NCBI GenBank assembly: GCA_019058445.1
Contig: JAHPZA010000009.1
Span: 372,001-436,000 of the forward strand
Source: Promethearchaeota archaeon
Lineage (GTDB): Archaea > Asgardarchaeota > Lokiarchaeia > Sigyniarchaeales > SOKP01
Direction of reading: 5' to 3'
DNA: 64,000 bases
Positions 17,346 through 26,904 of the stretch are shown here, piece by piece; the stretch's first letter is position 1, and every line of letters starts with the position of its first letter. A program made the position numbers and the translations under genes. The notes under the pieces were generated by a model. That model did not search any database. It worked only from the letters and a program-made list of their open reading frames with translations, and was not told the origin of the DNA.

Positions 17346-18683
17346 TTATTTATAATGAGAAGGCTCTTTATTTGCTAAAGATTTTAATAATTCTAGGTCA
17401 TATAATTCGCGTTCTTTATTTTCAAGTGTATACGCATCAGAAGAATGAGCGATTTGTTGAATATTAAACCCAATAGAACGATTAAAACAATTCAAAAAGA
17501 GATACTTAGGAAAGCCATTATTATTTTTTAAAGAATTGGAATGATAATCAACATAATTAAAAAAATCAGGCTTTTCTTTTAAGTTACTTAATTTAGGTTT
17601 AACCTTACTTGATTGAATCTCTGTTTTATCGTTAATTTTCTTTTCCCATAGGGTACTATTCGCTTCTAGAAGTCCCTTTTTTTCCATAACTTGTTTCAAT
17701 AAATCGGCTGATTTTATAAGAGTTGTAAATCCCGAAATTTTGAATTCATTAAAAATCCTCCTTTTTACTTGAGATTGAATTGTACTCATTTTAATTCCTA
17801 ATTTATTACAAATTGAACTCACTGAAACATTTTTATCTTCGTAAGAACACAATATTGAAATAGAGGCAATTAATCCTGCTATCACATCATCCTTTGTATT
17901 CTTTATATTATCCCATAATTTGTACAATATTTTCTTACATTGAAAATAAAAGGTCATTCCTAGCTGAAAATGTTCAGAAATCTCTGTAAGCTTCTGCAAA
18001 ATATATTTCTTTCTGTTTCTTACTTGATATTGTGGAAAAATATGGAGGATTTGAAGCTTAAACGCATTAAAGTCTTTTTTTAAAATTTTAGAAATTTCTA
18101 ATAATTCAGCCTCATTTATCGATACATTTTGAAATTTAAAAACTAAGTAGATTGTTAGTGGAACTAGTTTATCAGGAGTTCGATATTTCGTTCCAGGCTT
18201 AAGAGCGGCACGGATTTTTTTAAAGTTTTTAAATACCATTCCCTTTAAAGATACAGGTAAATTTAAGCCCGTAAAAATCCTATTTATTTCGATTTTTGCT
18301 TCTTCTAAAACCGCTTCTTTATTACTTTTAATGGATTGAAGTTTATTCAATTTTTCTAGTTGAACTGATCTTTCATTTTGGAGTCGTTCCCTGATAAAAC
18401 CTATTTGTGTGGTTCCTAATTTTGCATATTGAACACTATCATAATTATAAGGATTATGATATTCCAGTTTTTGAAGCTCTAAAACGATTCCACAGTTCTT
18501 ACAAACATATCCTTCTTTTGTTTCTAATATATCAACAGACTTACACACATCACAAGATAATTCAGTGAAAATTTGAGATGATTTTTTATCTTTTGAATTG
18601 ATATATTGATGTTTATCAGGGTTATGATTAAGATTTTTTTTTAGTTCTTTCGAAGCCAATTTTATATCACTATTTTTTCTCAT
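17346..18683 (-). CDS. Divergent transcription initiation factor B (TFB/TFIIB-like)
   Basis: The 445-residue protein has an N-terminal TFIIB zinc ribbon (C44-x2-C47, C61-x2-C64, followed by GIVLE), then a B-reader-like segment with LGTTQIGFIRER. Two cyclin-like repeats follow: about 125-215, with LKPGTKYRTPDKLVPLTIYLVFK, and about 225-320, with DDVIAGLIASISILCSYEDKNVSVSSICNKLG. It would place RNA polymerase at TATA promoters with TBP. It is much longer than an ordinary TFB of about 300 residues because of a leader of about 40 residues and a tail of about 110 low-complexity residues. The sequence is diverged, so it is probably an alternative TFB paralogue rather than the housekeeping one. Confidence 0.82.
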   Translation of the reverse strand: MRKNSDIKLASKELKKNLNHNPDKHQYINSKDKKSSQIFTELSCDVCKSVDILETKEGYVCKNCGIVLELQKLEYHNPYNYDSVQYAKLGTTQIGFIRERLQNERSVQLEKLNKLQSIKSNKEAVLEEAKIEINRIFTGLNLPVSLKGMVFKNFKKIRAALKPGTKYRTPDKLVPLTIYLVFKFQNVSINEAELLEISKILKKDFNAFKLQILHIFPQYQVRNRKKYILQKLTEISEHFQLGMTFYFQCKKILYKLWDNIKNTKDDVIAGLIASISILCSYEDKNVSVSSICNKLGIKMSTIQSQVKRRIFNEFKISGFTTLIKSADLLKQVMEKKGLLEANSTLWEKKINDKTEIQSSKVKPKLSNLKEKPDFFNYVDYHSNSLKNNNGFPKYLFLNCFNRSIGFNIQQIAHSSDAYTLENKERELYDLELLKSLANKEPSHYK

Positions 18684-19075
18684 TAGTTGAAATAATAAAG
18701 GTAGGATTGTGGCTTTTAAATCCTTCTTTTTTTGAAAAAAATTAATTTAAAATATAACTTAAATTTGAGATCACATTGTTTATATGAAATTATTCACTTA
18801 ATTTCCTATTTTGAATAATATGATAAGCGAATTAATAAATCTGAGAGAATATGTAGAAGGTTAAAAATTTGATCTCTAGAATCAAATTGCAAATCCAAGG
18901 GTATATTGATCACTCCCAAAAATTAAAAGCTTGGAAAAAAGATTTAAACCCTTCTCCTTAAAATCTTAAAGTATATATTGCTAAGGGAAAGAATTTTGAG
19001 AACTTCTATAAGATCTGGCAATAAATTGAGCCTTATTTTAATTATATGTTTTTTAGATTCGAAAATCAATAGATT
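18684..19075. other. Intergenic stretch with one inverted repeat
   Basis: No gene is supported in this 390-bp gap between the divergently placed TFB gene and the 3' end of the HAD gene. An 8-bp inverted repeat with a 7-nt loop (AATTTGAT/ATCAAATT, 18866-18888) is the only clear structure. Confidence 0.45.
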
Positions 19076-19834
19076 TCATGATATAATCTTAAATAAATCT
19101 TTTAAGTTTGAGATTTTTTGTACATCTCTAAATAATGAGTTATATGGATCAGCCTTGGTTGACGGTTGGTTAGCCTTGTAATCTGTAAATAAACGATCTT
19201 GATCTAATTGCGCTCTTTGAATTAAAATAGGCATGATACGTGCCGCTTTAGCTCCCTGAATATCCTCTGGTGCATCTCCGATGTAGACGATTTCATCATT
19301 TCGAAGTTGTAATTCTTCAAGTGCTAAGAAAAAAATACCTGGATCTGGTTTCTTTATTCCAACCTCACCAGAAATAACTATGGAATCGAAATAACTATAA
19401 AGATTCATACTTTGCAGGACATAATAAATATGAGGCGGATAATCAAAATTCGAAATGAGTGCGATTTTTTTATTTTTCTTAAATTCTTTTAATACGGGAA
19501 TTGTATCTGGATCGAGAGAAACATATTTATGCCAAGCATTTAAACAAGAATTCGCCGTAAATGCAAGCTCATCATTATTTAAATTTAAGCCTAATTCATG
19601 ACAAAGTCTCTGGATTCTCCTTTCATAAGTGGTCAGACCATCATTTTTCAGAGGAGGGACCTTTTTTTTAAAAAATCCATCACATTTGGTTGAAAATGAT
19701 TCAAATGACATATTTAATCCGTGATTCTGCAGATTATTATAAAAAGCTAAAATCCAATCAGCCCAAGCTTTTGGATTGTCATTATAAATCATAAGTGTTC
19801 CGTATAAATCAAAAAAGATTCCTTTAACCTTCAT
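19076..19834 (-). CDS. HAD superfamily hydrolase (haloacid dehalogenase-like)
   Basis: The 252-residue protein carries all four HAD motifs: D9-x-Y11-G-T (motif I), ALISNF (motif II), KKPDPGIF with the motif III Lys, and IGDAPEDIQGA (motif IV). The Tyr in place of the second motif I Asp is the pattern of L-2-haloacid dehalogenases and some phosphatases in this family. A helical cap lies between motifs I and II. The substrate cannot be assigned. It is convergent with nothing and ends in a long intergenic gap. Confidence 0.88.
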   Translation of the reverse strand: MKVKGIFFDLYGTLMIYNDNPKAWADWILAFYNNLQNHGLNMSFESFSTKCDGFFKKKVPPLKNDGLTTYERRIQRLCHELGLNLNNDELAFTANSCLNAWHKYVSLDPDTIPVLKEFKKNKKIALISNFDYPPHIYYVLQSMNLYSYFDSIVISGEVGIKKPDPGIFFLALEELQLRNDEIVYIGDAPEDIQGAKAARIMPILIQRAQLDQDRLFTDYKANQPSTKADPYNSLFRDVQKISNLKDLFKIIS

Positions 19835-20091
19835 TTTCCTTTATGTACATTTTATTGTTTAATATGCGATGAGATTAAACAATAATTCTTAGAGTATTTT
19901 ATAAATTTTTCCTTTAAATAGAACGAAATTATAGATATTTCAACAAAATGAGAAATAAACTAAATTTATCTGTTATTAGATTTTACCACAGAATCTTTAC
20001 TTCTTCATTCTAATATATATTTTTTTGAGCATAATTAGGTTTATTTCTCTATTTCTTCTTTTTCCTTTAAATAAATCGGATTGAATTTATT

Positions 20092-20104
20092 TTTAAAATA
20101 TATA
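20092..20104 (+). promoter_or_regulatory. TATA box of radA, implying a leaderless start at 20122
   Basis: TTTAAAATATATA is centred about 24 bp before the second in-frame ATG (20122) but only about 9 bp before the first (20107). Archaeal TATA boxes lie about 25 bp before transcription starts, so the transcript probably begins at the second ATG and is leaderless. Confidence 0.5.
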
Positions 20105-20106
20105 CT

Positions 20107-21342
20107 ATGCGTGAATTGAAAATGTCAGATATTAGTCAAATTAAAGGCATTAATGCTCGACAGATAAAATTATTACAAGAAAATGGAGTAAGTACTGCTG
20201 AAGCGTTAGCAATGTCTCCTATTAATGTGGTTTCAGATATTGACGGATTAGGGGAAAAATCAGCGAAAAAACTCATATGGAATGCTAGAAATGCTTTGGG
20301 GATGACTGATTTTACGAAAGCTTCAGAGATCGATGAAAATACTGAATATTTTACTACAGGCTCATCGGAACTCAATAAAATATTAGGTGGTGGATTTCAA
20401 ACGGGGAAATTAACGGAAGTCTATGGCCCATTTAAATCGGGAAAAACGAATTTGGCACATACAATCTCGGTTACTGTTCAATTACCCAAAGAGAGAGGTG
20501 GTATTGAAGGCTCTGCTGCATATATAGATACCGAAAATACATTTTCTAAGGAAAAGATTAAAAGGATTGCGAAGAGATTTGGACTTAACCAAGACGATGT
20601 ACTTTCTAAGATATATCACGCGAGGATTTATAGTTCTGACCATCAATCTCAAATGATTATGAAAGCTGAGACTCTCTGTAAAACAAGAAATGTACGATTA
20701 ATTGTGTTAGATAGTTTGATGGCCCTTTTACGGAATGAATATGTCGGGATAGGATCACTTGCAAAAAGGCAGGGGGTGCTAAATAATATGATTCACGGTT
20801 TATCAAGGGTCGCAGAAACTTATAATTGTGCGGTATTGCTTACAAATCAAGTCGCTACAAAAATGGTGGGAATGTTTGCAGCCGATGACGCCATAGGAGG
20901 AAATATAGTAGCCCATGGCTGTCATTTTAGAGTAATGTTTAAAACCAAAGGATTTTCTTCAAATAATTCTTTAAAAAGAAGGGCAGTTATCGTTGATGCT
21001 CCTGATTTGCCACCAGAGGAATGTGAATTCTATATTACAAATGCAGGAATTGCTGATACAGATAAAGTTGATATTAGCCCCCAAGAAGTTTCAGAATTTG
21101 AATTTGAAATAGAAAAACTTTATGAGGAAAATGATGAGAACACACCTTTTACCGATATTCCATTAACAAATGTCAAAGGAATAGGGAAGGGAACAGCCGA
21201 AAACTTGATTGCAAATGGGATATCTTCAATAGAAGATTTAATATCTGTAGATCCAAATGAACTTTCAGCAAAAATAAGTGGCATCTCTTCAAATATGGTG
21301 CTTGAGTGGCAAAAATCGGCAAAAATCTTAATAAAATCTTAA
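20107..21342 (+). CDS. radA: RadA recombinase with extra C-terminal helix-hairpin-helix domain
   Basis: The N-terminal HhH domain (residues 8-60) precedes the RecA/RadA ATPase core with Walker A GPFKSGKT (107-114) and Walker B LIVLDSLMALLR. The L2-like stretch around NQVATKMVGMFAADDAIGGNIVAHG is present. It catalyses strand exchange in homologous recombination. At 411 residues it is about 60-90 longer than usual RadA, because after the core comes a second HhH-like domain (about 355-411: NVKGIGKGTAENLIANGISSI). The true start may be residue 6 (20122), judging from the TATA position. Several core residues deviate (SGKTN rather than SGKTQ), so it could be a RadA paralogue. Confidence 0.85.
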   Translation: MRELKMSDISQIKGINARQIKLLQENGVSTAEALAMSPINVVSDIDGLGEKSAKKLIWNARNALGMTDFTKASEIDENTEYFTTGSSELNKILGGGFQTGKLTEVYGPFKSGKTNLAHTISVTVQLPKERGGIEGSAAYIDTENTFSKEKIKRIAKRFGLNQDDVLSKIYHARIYSSDHQSQMIMKAETLCKTRNVRLIVLDSLMALLRNEYVGIGSLAKRQGVLNNMIHGLSRVAETYNCAVLLTNQVATKMVGMFAADDAIGGNIVAHGCHFRVMFKTKGFSSNNSLKRRAVIVDAPDLPPEECEFYITNAGIADTDKVDISPQEVSEFEFEIEKLYEENDENTPFTDIPLTNVKGIGKGTAENLIANGISSIEDLISVDPNELSAKISGISSNMVLEWQKSAKILIKS

Positions 21343-21506
21343 ATAAGAGACAATTTATACTATAGTCATTAATTTTTAAAAATTATTTATTTTAATTAAT
21401 TATAAACTATAAATAATAAAGGGTAGAAGTTTAAATAATCGTATAGTATATGTTATATTATCCAGACGAAAAGAAATCAATTTGAGTATCACAATAACCG
21501 TCAATC

Positions 21507-21704
21507 ATGAATGAAGAACTCCATTGTCCTCGATGTAAAAATAATAAGATAATAGATTATGGCGAAACGTTTGATTGTCTAATATGCAAACTTGAATTTG
21601 AAAAAAAGGACCTGGAACTATATGATGATGAGTCTGCTATTCTCTCTATAGAGGAAAAATTGGACATTGTAAAAGTGCTTAAAACAAATTCAGAAAAAAA
21701 ATAA
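21507..21704 (+). CDS. Small zinc-ribbon protein (65 aa)
   Basis: One ribbon (CPRCKNNKIIDYGETFDCLICK) of TFIIB/TFIIS-like shape is followed by an acidic, charged tail. It has no enzymatic motif. It is the first small gene before the roadblock and GTPase genes but is separated from them by about 105 bp, so an operon link is possible only. Confidence 0.6.
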   Translation: MNEELHCPRCKNNKIIDYGETFDCLICKLEFEKKDLELYDDESAILSIEEKLDIVKVLKTNSEKK

Positions 21705-21808
21705 GAACATACTAATTAAATATCTTGGTAAGTGTTTCTGTTTAATTTTTTCTTTAAATACTCTTGATTTATTTTACTCTTAATCAATTCAAATAAAATA
21801 AGAGTAAA

Positions 21809-22360
21809 ATGACAATAAATACCGTACCGAAGGTTTTATATCAAAATCGGATAGCTGAGATTTTAGATGAAGTAAGGGATAACTATGGCAAACTCACCAG
21901 GAATGGGTATATTTATGGCCTTATTGCTATTGATCAAGATGCAAAAATCATCGCCATTGATTCAAGATTCGACCGGAAATTAAATTATTGGGATTTAAGT
22001 TCTATTGGTGCTGCATTATACGGGGTTTCTCGACAAGGACAGGACTTTTTTGAAGCAGATTATCTAGATCGAGCGGCGATTATCTATAATAATTTACAAT
22101 TATTTGTACGATCAATAGGACATGTAAATATTCAAAAAAAAGGTCAAAGGGAAATTCTGATCGTACTTTTGGCAGACAGAGATGTAAATGTGGGAGTCAT
22201 TATATTACAGATGAGTCGATTTGGTCTAAAAATCAAGAACGAAATAGAAAAAAGTGGTACTATTAAGAACACATTGAAAATGAGTGAAAAAGAGCTGAAA
22301 GAACATATCAAAAAGCTTAAAAAGGAAATCTTTAGCGATAAAATTAGCACCACATCGTAG
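21809..22360 (+). CDS. Roadblock/LC7-like protein (candidate GTPase partner)
   Basis: The 183 residues show a roadblock-like order: a first helix (RIAEILDEVRDNYGKL), strands GLIAIDQDAKIIAIDS, a central helix with SSIGAALYGVSRQG, then strands LFVRSIGHVNI and ILIVLLADRDVNVGVIILQM. The C-terminal 45 residues are a charged helix. In bacteria MglB and in eukaryotes LC7/Ragulator subunits of this fold bind small GTPases and can stimulate hydrolysis. The GTPase gene begins 17 bp downstream, so the two are almost surely one operon and likely one complex. Confidence 0.72.
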   Translation: MTINTVPKVLYQNRIAEILDEVRDNYGKLTRNGYIYGLIAIDQDAKIIAIDSRFDRKLNYWDLSSIGAALYGVSRQGQDFFEADYLDRAAIIYNNLQLFVRSIGHVNIQKKGQREILIVLLADRDVNVGVIILQMSRFGLKIKNEIEKSGTIKNTLKMSEKELKEHIKKLKKEIFSDKISTTS

Positions 22361-22377
22361 ACAGCGGGGATTGTTGA

Positions 22378-23028
22378 ATGATTAACTCTAAACAGACCAA
22401 TAAAAGTAGAATTAACGTCAGTAACACTTTGAGCTTTAATGACTGTGATGGAATAATCCAGTTTAAAATTGTGTATTGGGGCCCCGGAGAATCTGGTAAA
22501 ACAACTAACTTTATGAGATTAAAAGAAAAATTTCACTTTATGAAATTATCTAGTAGTTTTTCAATCGAAACCACTGAAGGAAGAACATTATGGCAAGATT
22601 CAGTGTTTTTCTCGTTCAAATTCAATATCAATGAGAAAAAATATATTATTATCACGCAAATAGTAACATGTACCGGACAAGAGAGATTTCTTTCCACACG
22701 GGAATACGTTCTTGAGGGTGCAGATGGGATCATATATGTTGGAGATTCCAACCCCGACATGATTGAGCAGAATAAGCGTAGCTTTCGAGAGCTGATAAAT
22801 TTTACCAAAAATAAAGACATTCTATATGTCGTCCAATTAAATAAAAGAGATTTAGAAAATGCCATTTCTATGTTAGATTTTAAGAAGCAATTGGGTTTAC
22901 CAAGAGAGGATAAATATCCTGATGGTAGCTATGTAGTATATCCTGTAATCGCATTAGAAGGAATAAATGTGGTTAACTGCTTTCAAAATCTGATACTTCA
23001 AGTTGTTATTGAATATTTCAAATTGTAA
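22378..23028 (+). CDS. MglA/Arf-like small GTPase
   Basis: The 216-residue protein has a P-loop GPGESGKTT (35-43), switch II TGQERF (99-104) and the guanine motif NKRD (155-158). The strand KIVYWGPG and the double Thr are typical of the MglA/Rup group. In the usual DxxGQE motif the Asp position falls in VTCTGQERF and is not Asp, so Mg2+/nucleotide handling may differ. No C-terminal prenylation Cys is present. It is coupled to the roadblock gene just upstream, which resembles the bacterial mglBA arrangement. Confidence 0.85.
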   Translation: MINSKQTNKSRINVSNTLSFNDCDGIIQFKIVYWGPGESGKTTNFMRLKEKFHFMKLSSSFSIETTEGRTLWQDSVFFSFKFNINEKKYIIITQIVTCTGQERFLSTREYVLEGADGIIYVGDSNPDMIEQNKRSFRELINFTKNKDILYVVQLNKRDLENAISMLDFKKQLGLPREDKYPDGSYVVYPVIALEGINVVNCFQNLILQVVIEYFKL

Positions 23029-23102
23029 ATGGTTTATAATTCTTAATTAGTGTAGTTTTAGTTCGATTGGATGTTGACTAGTATTATCCCTTTAAAAAAA
23101 AC

Positions 23103-26100
23103 CTAATTTTCATTTGGCAGTAGATCTGGATAAATTGGCTCAAATTTCTCATTAAATAACTTATGATTCATCCAAATTTTATCTCTATCATTCCACTTCA
23201 GGTTTTTCAAAGGATTATATGCATCTAAGTACTTTAAATTACCATAAACGTACTTCATTAAATTTTGTCCATCTATCATATCATTAAGAATTAAATACTT
23301 ATGAATTTTAAAAAATTGGAATAGTAGATCAAAAATTCTTTGAAAATCACTTAGTTCTGTCGAAGGCAAATAAACCTTAATTAATAGTCCATTTTCAAAT
23401 TTCACAATATCAGGATTGCCGTAAATAAAGAATTCCCCCTCAATTTCGTATATAAAGCAATAATTAAAGTAGGAAAAGATTTTTATAAGTGTTTCCATTG
23501 ATTTTTTTTTCAATGAAGGTAATATAATATAAATTTTATCTTGAAAATCTAAATTCTTTAACTTTATATAAGGTACAATTAAATTGGTTTTAATCAAGGT
23601 TGATATTTTATCTATAAGAGAATAGTTTCTTGTACCCATAACCGATTTCAAATCTAATAATTTCCAGGAATAAATTTCAGTTAAATCATTAAATAATTTT
23701 GAACCATAGCTATAATATTTAGAATCATTAAGTGTGTCGAAATCATATCCTTTTGGTTTGGGTATTTGCTTATTAAACTCTGTATCAAATAAAATTTTCT
23801 GTAAATAGACCTTAAATTTACGTGATTCTAATTCCCACCCATATGGGCCTATATTTTGGTTAAAATGAATAATTGGATAGAATTTTTTAATGAAAAAAAT
23901 GCAATATTCACTGATTATTTTTTTAGATTTTGCAAGCCAATTAATATAGGTCATGTTGGGCTTACGATATGGAAATAGATATTTAATAAAAAAGGATGGA
24001 GTGTTGTCTATATAAGCAGGATATTTAATATTCTGAAAACTATTAATAAATAGGAGCTTAAAATCTATTTCATTCATATTAATAGGGCGAATGTGTAGAT
24101 AATATTGTCCGAATCCAAAATTTTGAAATACTGGTTTGAACTTAATTGATTTTATGCATTTTTTAAAAAAATCATTATTTTTAATCTCTTTGAACTTTTC
24201 AACATCTATAAGAACATTCTGAAGATTTTGATGGAACTTTGATAAATTTTGTAATTTGTTAACATTAAAATCTAATTTTTCTCTGGAAACCCTGTCTTCA
24301 ACTTGTTCAACTAATTTTTTAAAATCCTTCTCAGATGACCAAAATATTTCTGGATTTTTTATTTTAGATACTTCAAAAACCTTTAATTTACTACCAAATT
24401 TTTTCTGAATATATCTAAAATACTGATCAAAGAGATCTTTTGTATAAAAAAATTCTTTTCGATCAAGATCATAAAAATCTTTCAGTGTAGCAGATTTAAA
24501 AAAACCATCATAAAAATATCTTTTTAAACTAATGAGATTTTCATTGAATAAATTAAAAAAAATCGATAAGATGAATTCTTTTTCTTTTATATTTGGAAGA
24601 TAAATTTGAACAAGTCTTAATTCTGCTTTGTTATTTATTTCAATACCAGCGTCATTAATAACTCGAGGAAAATATTTTTTTATTTTATTAAGAATATTTC
24701 TTGTTCGAAGATTATCTTCTAAAATTAGCTCTATAAAATATTTAGCAAAACTGGTTGTATTAATAGTATTTATTAATAATGGTTTTAAAACAGGTAATTC
24801 ATATGTTAAAAAAGAATCTAATACGTCTTCTATATCTTTACTTGTAATGTTGCTAAGTTTGTAATTTTGAAATATATTCATTATTTTTTCTTCTTTTGTT
24901 CTATAAATTTTTGTTACAATATCTTTATCTTCTATAATTTTCGATATTGCTTTTAAATCAAAAATTTTTAACTTTGAACATAATTTAAAGAAGTTGAAAT
25001 AAGTTTGGTATTTTTTAATTTCTTTATTAAATTCTATCTTATTTGTAAAATATATAGGAATTAAATCGCGATTTAGTAATTTTTGGATCTTATGGTTTTT
25101 AAGGATAATATTATCGTCAATATTTGGAGAGATGCTTTTATTTTTAATAATTTCTTGAAATTGGAATGTATTTTTAACTTCGGAGTTTTTATTTAAAAAA
25201 GTTTTTATTAATCTCACGCCGGTTAAAAGATTCTTTAATATTTCTAGAATATAGAAGAAGCCAAAACTTTTATTTAAATCTAGAAAGTTTAGAAATTTCT
25301 TTTTAACTTCAAGATTTTCTTGAAATGATTCGATATTATTTCTTAATCTACTTATTAATCTACGTTGACTTAATATTTCATTAAATAAATCAGATTTTAT
25401 CGTTCTAGTTGTCTCAGTTTGTCTTTCGAAGCTAAATCCATCCATTGACCATTGATATGCTCTATTAATAACCACGTAATCTAAAATTGAGAGTTTGAAA
25501 AAATTTTCTTTTCGGTCAAATTTTAATTTAAAATCTATTTCATTATTTTTGTTGTATTGAATATGGTCTGGATTTACCAGTCTTCCTCTTCTATAAAATT
25601 CTCTAAAATAATTGAGATTTAAAAAATTACCTGTATCATTAGTTAAAAAACAAGATTTTTCGATAAGATATCCAAAATTCACTAGTCTATTTAAAAAATC
25701 ACCTAAATCCTTTTGATAACTTAAAGGTATTACGAACCATCCTGAGACCTCGATTGCAAAATTATTTTCACTCGACTTTGAGTATACAAAAAAGGGAAGA
25801 TTTTCTATAATTTGATTAATTTTAGATTTCTCTAAAGTTGGATTAAAAGTTAATTTGCAAAAATTCACGCCAGCATTAATTAGTTTATAATTAATTCTAT
25901 ATGATGGACCAATATAACTGAATCTATTAATCCAACGTGTGTTATTACTAAATTTTCTCAAACTAAGATCTGTTTGTAATTCTCCATTCTCTATAAATCT
26001 TTTAAAGTGATTTTGATAATCTAATAATGCCTTATAACTTTGTACTTTATAGAAAATTCTGATTAAAACTCTAATAGTCTCAATTATTTCGTCACTATAT

Positions 26101-26774
26101 ATTGATTTAGAAGATTTTAAAATAAATTCTTTTAAAAATTTGTCATGAAATTCTTCAGATTCATCATCAATTAAATAAATATTTTTCCTAATGTATGTAA
26201 AAAATAATTTTATAGGACTTTCGGTTGTTTCATCACCTTTCATTTTAAGGAATTTTTCAAGTTTGTCAAATTCAGCTGCTAAAAAATCATAGTCTAAAAT
26301 ATGACTCCGCATTAAGTGTTTCCATTCTTTAATAATTTCAAATTTATCTAAGTTTATTTCTACAATCTGATTGATAATAATCTTTATACCTTCGTTATCT
26401 TTGAGTGTGTCTGGGACAAAACAGTAATAAGCTTCTCTTAATAGAATGATGGGTAAATAATTTTGATATTCCTTGAAGATTTTAATAGTGAGGAGGTTAT
26501 TATAAAGATTTTTTTTCACACCAATATCAAGTATGTTTTGTTTTTCAAAGTCAATATCTTCTTTATCTACTTCGTATGTAATTTTAAAATTTGAATTAAT
26601 AATATCTAAATTGAGATAAACACTAATTTCATTAAGTAAATTAAGAAAAATTTGATTTAGATCTTTTAAATTATTTAGTTCTTCTAATTTTTGCAGATCT
26701 TTAAAATTTAAGTTACTCATAAATCTATTATCAAAAATTATAGGTATTTTAGTTTTTCTATTTAATGTTACCAC
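23103..26774 (-). CDS. Giant uncharacterised protein (1223 aa)
   Basis: I do not recognise this protein. It is soluble in appearance (no clear membrane helix), rich in Asn, Lys, Ile, Phe and Tyr, and contains patches such as LPIILLREAYYCFVP (about 108-122), FAIEVSGWFVIPL (about 340) and GFSFERQTETTRTIKSDLFNEI (about 455) that look constrained rather than low-complexity. A late segment (LDLKSVMGTRNYSLIDKIS onward) has the helix pattern of a winged-helix domain. It is the second gene after the radical SAM gene on the same strand, 130 bp apart. No metal or nucleotide motif is seen. Confidence 0.6.
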   Translation of the reverse strand: MVTLNRKTKIPIIFDNRFMSNLNFKDLQKLEELNNLKDLNQIFLNLLNEISVYLNLDIINSNFKITYEVDKEDIDFEKQNILDIGVKKNLYNNLLTIKIFKEYQNYLPIILLREAYYCFVPDTLKDNEGIKIIINQIVEINLDKFEIIKEWKHLMRSHILDYDFLAAEFDKLEKFLKMKGDETTESPIKLFFTYIRKNIYLIDDESEEFHDKFLKEFILKSSKSIYSDEIIETIRVLIRIFYKVQSYKALLDYQNHFKRFIENGELQTDLSLRKFSNNTRWINRFSYIGPSYRINYKLINAGVNFCKLTFNPTLEKSKINQIIENLPFFVYSKSSENNFAIEVSGWFVIPLSYQKDLGDFLNRLVNFGYLIEKSCFLTNDTGNFLNLNYFREFYRRGRLVNPDHIQYNKNNEIDFKLKFDRKENFFKLSILDYVVINRAYQWSMDGFSFERQTETTRTIKSDLFNEILSQRRLISRLRNNIESFQENLEVKKKFLNFLDLNKSFGFFYILEILKNLLTGVRLIKTFLNKNSEVKNTFQFQEIIKNKSISPNIDDNIILKNHKIQKLLNRDLIPIYFTNKIEFNKEIKKYQTYFNFFKLCSKLKIFDLKAISKIIEDKDIVTKIYRTKEEKIMNIFQNYKLSNITSKDIEDVLDSFLTYELPVLKPLLINTINTTSFAKYFIELILEDNLRTRNILNKIKKYFPRVINDAGIEINNKAELRLVQIYLPNIKEKEFILSIFFNLFNENLISLKRYFYDGFFKSATLKDFYDLDRKEFFYTKDLFDQYFRYIQKKFGSKLKVFEVSKIKNPEIFWSSEKDFKKLVEQVEDRVSREKLDFNVNKLQNLSKFHQNLQNVLIDVEKFKEIKNNDFFKKCIKSIKFKPVFQNFGFGQYYLHIRPINMNEIDFKLLFINSFQNIKYPAYIDNTPSFFIKYLFPYRKPNMTYINWLAKSKKIISEYCIFFIKKFYPIIHFNQNIGPYGWELESRKFKVYLQKILFDTEFNKQIPKPKGYDFDTLNDSKYYSYGSKLFNDLTEIYSWKLLDLKSVMGTRNYSLIDKISTLIKTNLIVPYIKLKNLDFQDKIYIILPSLKKKSMETLIKIFSYFNYCFIYEIEGEFFIYGNPDIVKFENGLLIKVYLPSTELSDFQRIFDLLFQFFKIHKYLILNDMIDGQNLMKYVYGNLKYLDAYNPLKNLKWNDRDKIWMNHKLFNEKFEPIYPDLLPNEN

Positions 26775-26904
26775 GTTTTCTCGAATAAATCTTGAAATAG
26801 ATAAACATTAACAAGTATCTCCTCTTTATGATTATTTTGTTTTACCTTATTTAAATTAGTTATTATATAATCTAATAAATAACAAGGAGAGTATTCTTTT
26901 TAAT

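Noticed and set aside
18978..19181. 67-codon frame overlapping the HAD gene
   Set aside because: It is antisense to the end of a clear HAD hydrolase and extends into noncoding sequence.
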